Part shown: positions 13,567 through 14,854 of the stretch, piece by piece
Position numbering within the stretch: the first letter of the stretch is position 1
Layout: each line of letters starts with the position of its first letter
Source: an uncultured Haemophilus sp.
GTDB lineage: Bacteria > Pseudomonadota > Gammaproteobacteria > Enterobacterales > Pasteurellaceae
Reading direction: 5' to 3'
Length of the DNA stretch: 14,854 nt
Assembly: GCA_905205995.1 (NCBI GenBank)
Contig: CAJLFU010000046.1
Span: 1 to 14,854, forward strand
Made by a program: the position numbers and the translations under genes
The notes under the pieces: generated by a model
The model's input: only the letters and a program-made list of their open reading frames with translations
Databases searched by the model: none
Told to the model about the DNA's origin: nothing

Positions 13567-14355
13567 TTATTTTTCTTCTCTTTTCACTTCATCCCACAAG
13601 ATATCCATTTCAATTAAAGAAAGATCTTTAACTGATGAACCTCGTTCCAATGCTTTTTCTTCTACTTTACGAAAACGTTGTTCAAATTTATTATTCGCTT
13701 TACGTAAAGCCTCTTCTGCATTACATTTGAGATGTCGAGACAAATTAACCGTTGCAAAAAATAAATCCCCGATTTCCTCTTCTATTTTTTCTTGATCACG
13801 AGATGTTTGATTGATTTCATCCCTTACTTCTTGCAATTCTTCTTCAACTTTTGCTAATACAGGTTCAACATCATTCCAATCAAATCCAATCTTTGAACAT
13901 TGTTTTTGCATTTTCTGTGCTCTTAACAATGCAGGAAAAGCATTCGGAATATCATCTAAAATAGAACGTTTTTCTTGAACTGATTTCTCTTGTGCTTTGA
14001 TACTATTCCAACGAGCTAATGCTTCTTCTTCATTTCCAGCTGTGGCATCTCCAAACACATGAGGATGACGACGTACAATCTTTTTAGAAATATCATTAAG
14101 GACATCATCAAATGTGAAATAACCATCTTCAGAAGCAAGCTGACTGAAAAATACAACCTGTAATAAAAGATCACCAAGCTCTTCTCTTAAATTAACAATA
14201 TCTTTCTTTTGGATGGCATCAATGACTTCATAAGTTTCTTCGGTTAAACAAGGAATCATTGATTCATAATTTTGTTTAAGATCCCAAGGACAACCGCCAT
14301 TAGGATTACGTAATTGCGCAATTAATTGGATAAAATCTTGAATGGAATAATGCAT
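13567..14355 (-). CDS. mazG: Nucleoside triphosphate pyrophosphohydrolase MazG
   Basis: A 262-residue cytosolic all-alpha NTP pyrophosphatase that hydrolyses (d)NTPs to NMP and pyrophosphate, cleaning the nucleotide pool and influencing stress responses. It has the two MazG repeats of the full-length form. The N-terminal one shows CPWD (22-25), TEETYEV (E39/E40/E43) and REELGDLL (E58/E59/D62). The C-terminal one shows VEEELQEVRDEI and IEEEIGDLFFATVNLSRHL with its metal-binding acidic residues. Length matches E. coli MazG (263). ATG at 14355 is the first start that gives the standard N-terminus; only a weak AGAG Shine-Dalgarno precedes it. It lies downstream of the tRNA genes in the same direction and converges on the TauE-like gene. 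It may be read from its own promoter and partly from the rRNA operon. Confidence 0.96.
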   Translation of the reverse strand: MHYSIQDFIQLIAQLRNPNGGCPWDLKQNYESMIPCLTEETYEVIDAIQKKDIVNLREELGDLLLQVVFFSQLASEDGYFTFDDVLNDISKKIVRRHPHVFGDATAGNEEEALARWNSIKAQEKSVQEKRSILDDIPNAFPALLRAQKMQKQCSKIGFDWNDVEPVLAKVEEELQEVRDEINQTSRDQEKIEEEIGDLFFATVNLSRHLKCNAEEALRKANNKFEQRFRKVEEKALERGSSVKDLSLIEMDILWDEVKREEK

Positions 14356-14385
14356 AAGAATATCTCTGAAATACTAAAAATGCGA

Positions 14386-14415
14386 TTAGTATAAAACGAA
14401 TAGCAAAATAGACAA
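14386..14415 (-). promoter_or_regulatory. Candidate mazG promoter
   Basis: The minus strand reads TTGTCT (14410-14415), 18 bp, then TATACT (14386-14391), about 30 nt before the mazG ATG. Both hexamers are good sigma-70 matches. No GC-rich terminator was found between tRNA-Trp and this promoter, only AT-rich sequence, so read-through from the rRNA operon is possible. Confidence 0.55.
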
Positions 14416-14454
14416 TATTATTAAAAAAATTAAAGATAATTTGATATGGAATAA

Positions 14455-14530
14455 TGGCAGGGGCGGAGAGGCTCGAACTCCCAACACCCGGTTTTGGAGA
14501 CCGGTGCTCTACCAATTGAACTACGCCCCT
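14455..14530 (-). tRNA. tRNA-Trp (CCA anticodon)
   Basis: A 76-nt minus-strand cloverleaf with encoded 3' CCA. The acceptor arm AGGGGCG pairs with CGCCCCT and the discriminator is G. The anticodon arm is CCGGT / CTCCAAA / ACCGG with anticodon CCA. The T arm includes GGGAG-TTCGAGC-CTCTC, closed by a G-U type pair. It is the last RNA of the rRNA operon, 15 nt after tRNA-Asp, an order also found at the end of E. coli rrnC. Confidence 0.97.
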
Positions 14531-14545
14531 ATTGGTATTAAGAAT

Positions 14546-14622
14546 TGGCGGAATGGACGGGACTCGAACCCGCGACCCCCTGCGTGACAGGCAGGTATTC
14601 TAACCAGCTGAACTACCACTCC
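14546..14622 (-). tRNA. tRNA-Asp (GTC anticodon)
   Basis: A 77-nt minus-strand cloverleaf with encoded CCA. The acceptor GGAGTGG pairs with CCATTCC (one G-U pair) and the discriminator is G. The anticodon arm is CCTGC / CTGTCAC / GCAGG with anticodon GTC. The T arm has GCGGG-TTCGAGT-CCCGT. It is nearly identical to E. coli tRNA-Asp and sits between the distal 5S gene and tRNA-Trp. Confidence 0.97.
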
Positions 14623-14634
14623 GCTAAATGAGGT

Positions 14635-14754
14635 ATAATTGGCAGTGACCTACTCTCACATGGGGAAGCCCCACACTACCATCGGCGTAACAATGTTTCA
14701 CTTCTGAGTTCGATATGGATTCAGGTGGGACCATTGCACTGTTGCTGCCAAAAT
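14635..14754 (-). rRNA. rrf: 5S ribosomal RNA, distal copy of a tandem pair
   Basis: The minus strand carries the conserved 5S core (GGTCCCACCTGAAT, CGAACTCAGAAGTGAAAC, CCGATGGTAGTGTGGGG). It aligns with the 120-nt E. coli 5S without gaps, which sets the limits; processed ends may differ by a few nucleotides. Helix I is TTGGCAG paired with CTGCCAA. It follows a second 5S gene in the same operon and precedes tRNA-Asp by about 12 nt. Confidence 0.9.
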
Positions 14755-14755
14755 T

Positions 14756-14800
14756 TTTTATTTTGTTAATTTACTCTAAAAATAAACTAACAAAATAAAA
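14756..14800. repeat. Long AT-rich hairpin in the spacer between the two 5S genes
   Basis: TTTTATTTTGTTA (14756-14768) and TAACAAAATAAAA (14788-14800) are exact 13-bp complements. Pairing continues inward for about four more pairs with one mismatch, so nearly the whole 5S-5S spacer folds into one stem. It resembles an RNase III or RNase E processing stem separating two mature 5S species. The structure is seen directly; the processing role is inferred. Confidence 0.65.
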
Positions 14801-14801
14801 A

Positions 14802-14854
14802 GTACCTGGCGGTGTCCTACTCTCACATGGGGAAGCCCCACACTACCATCGGCG
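14802..14854 (-). rRNA. rrf: 5S ribosomal RNA, proximal copy (partial, 3' part only)
   Basis: The last 53 nt of the window repeat the 3' part of a 5S gene. Positions 14816-14854 are identical over 39 nt to 14649-14687 of the distal copy. The 3' strand of helix I differs, however: CCGCCAGGTAC here against CTGCCAATTA there. The 5' part lies outside the window. Confidence 0.9.

Noticed and set aside
14455..14622. tRNA genes as an integration site of a mobile island
   Set aside because: No integrase and no repeated tRNA end were seen; they are the normal tail of the rRNA operon.

Overview
The window is from a member of the Pasteurellaceae, most likely a Haemophilus of the H. influenzae / H. parainfluenzae group. 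The clearest sign is eleven perfect copies of the Haemophilus-type DNA uptake signal AAGTGCGGT (either strand) in under 15 kb, at 2424, 2971, 3812, 5297, 5321, 7047, 7709, 9290, 9849, 12113 and 13450. The housekeeping proteins (PurL, Rpe, Gph, MazG) also read as Haemophilus orthologues. No transposase, integrase, phage gene or CRISPR array was seen.

Layout. (1) 1-2816, minus: the first 938 codons of purL, with a PurR box in its promoter. (2) 2992-3789, plus: an unassigned SAM-dependent methyltransferase, divergent from purL. (3) 5195-3837, minus: rpe-gph, ending at a terminator built from two facing uptake signals. (4) 7023-5359, minus: an exported 5'-nucleotidase-family phosphoesterase with a CRP-type site upstream and another uptake-signal terminator downstream. 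(5) 12523-7156, minus: a five-gene run of YidK-like sodium/solute symporter, cytoplasmic Cys-type sulfatase, Crp/Fnr-family regulator, anaerobic sulfatase-maturating radical SAM enzyme and EmrE-like small multidrug transporter. (6) 12737-13531, plus: a TauE/SafE-family anion exporter, divergent from the symporter. (7) 14355-13567, minus: mazG, converging on the exporter. (8) 14854-14455, minus: the end of an rRNA operon with two tandem, non-identical 5S genes (one partial), tRNA-Asp and tRNA-Trp.

The most interesting part is 7156-13531. The sulfatase has the CxPxR motif that must be converted to formylglycine, and the radical SAM enzyme for that step is two genes downstream. The sulfatase has no visible signal peptide, so a sulfated solute is probably imported by the symporter and desulfated in the cytoplasm. 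The divergent TauE-like protein could remove the sulfur oxyanion. The 213-bp divergent promoter holds a perfect CRP site (TGTGA-N6-TCACA) flanked by two TATGA-N6-TCATA sites. These are plausible operators for the Crp/Fnr-type regulator encoded in the cluster. The substrate cannot be read from the sequence. Every stretch between genes is shorter than 300 bases.
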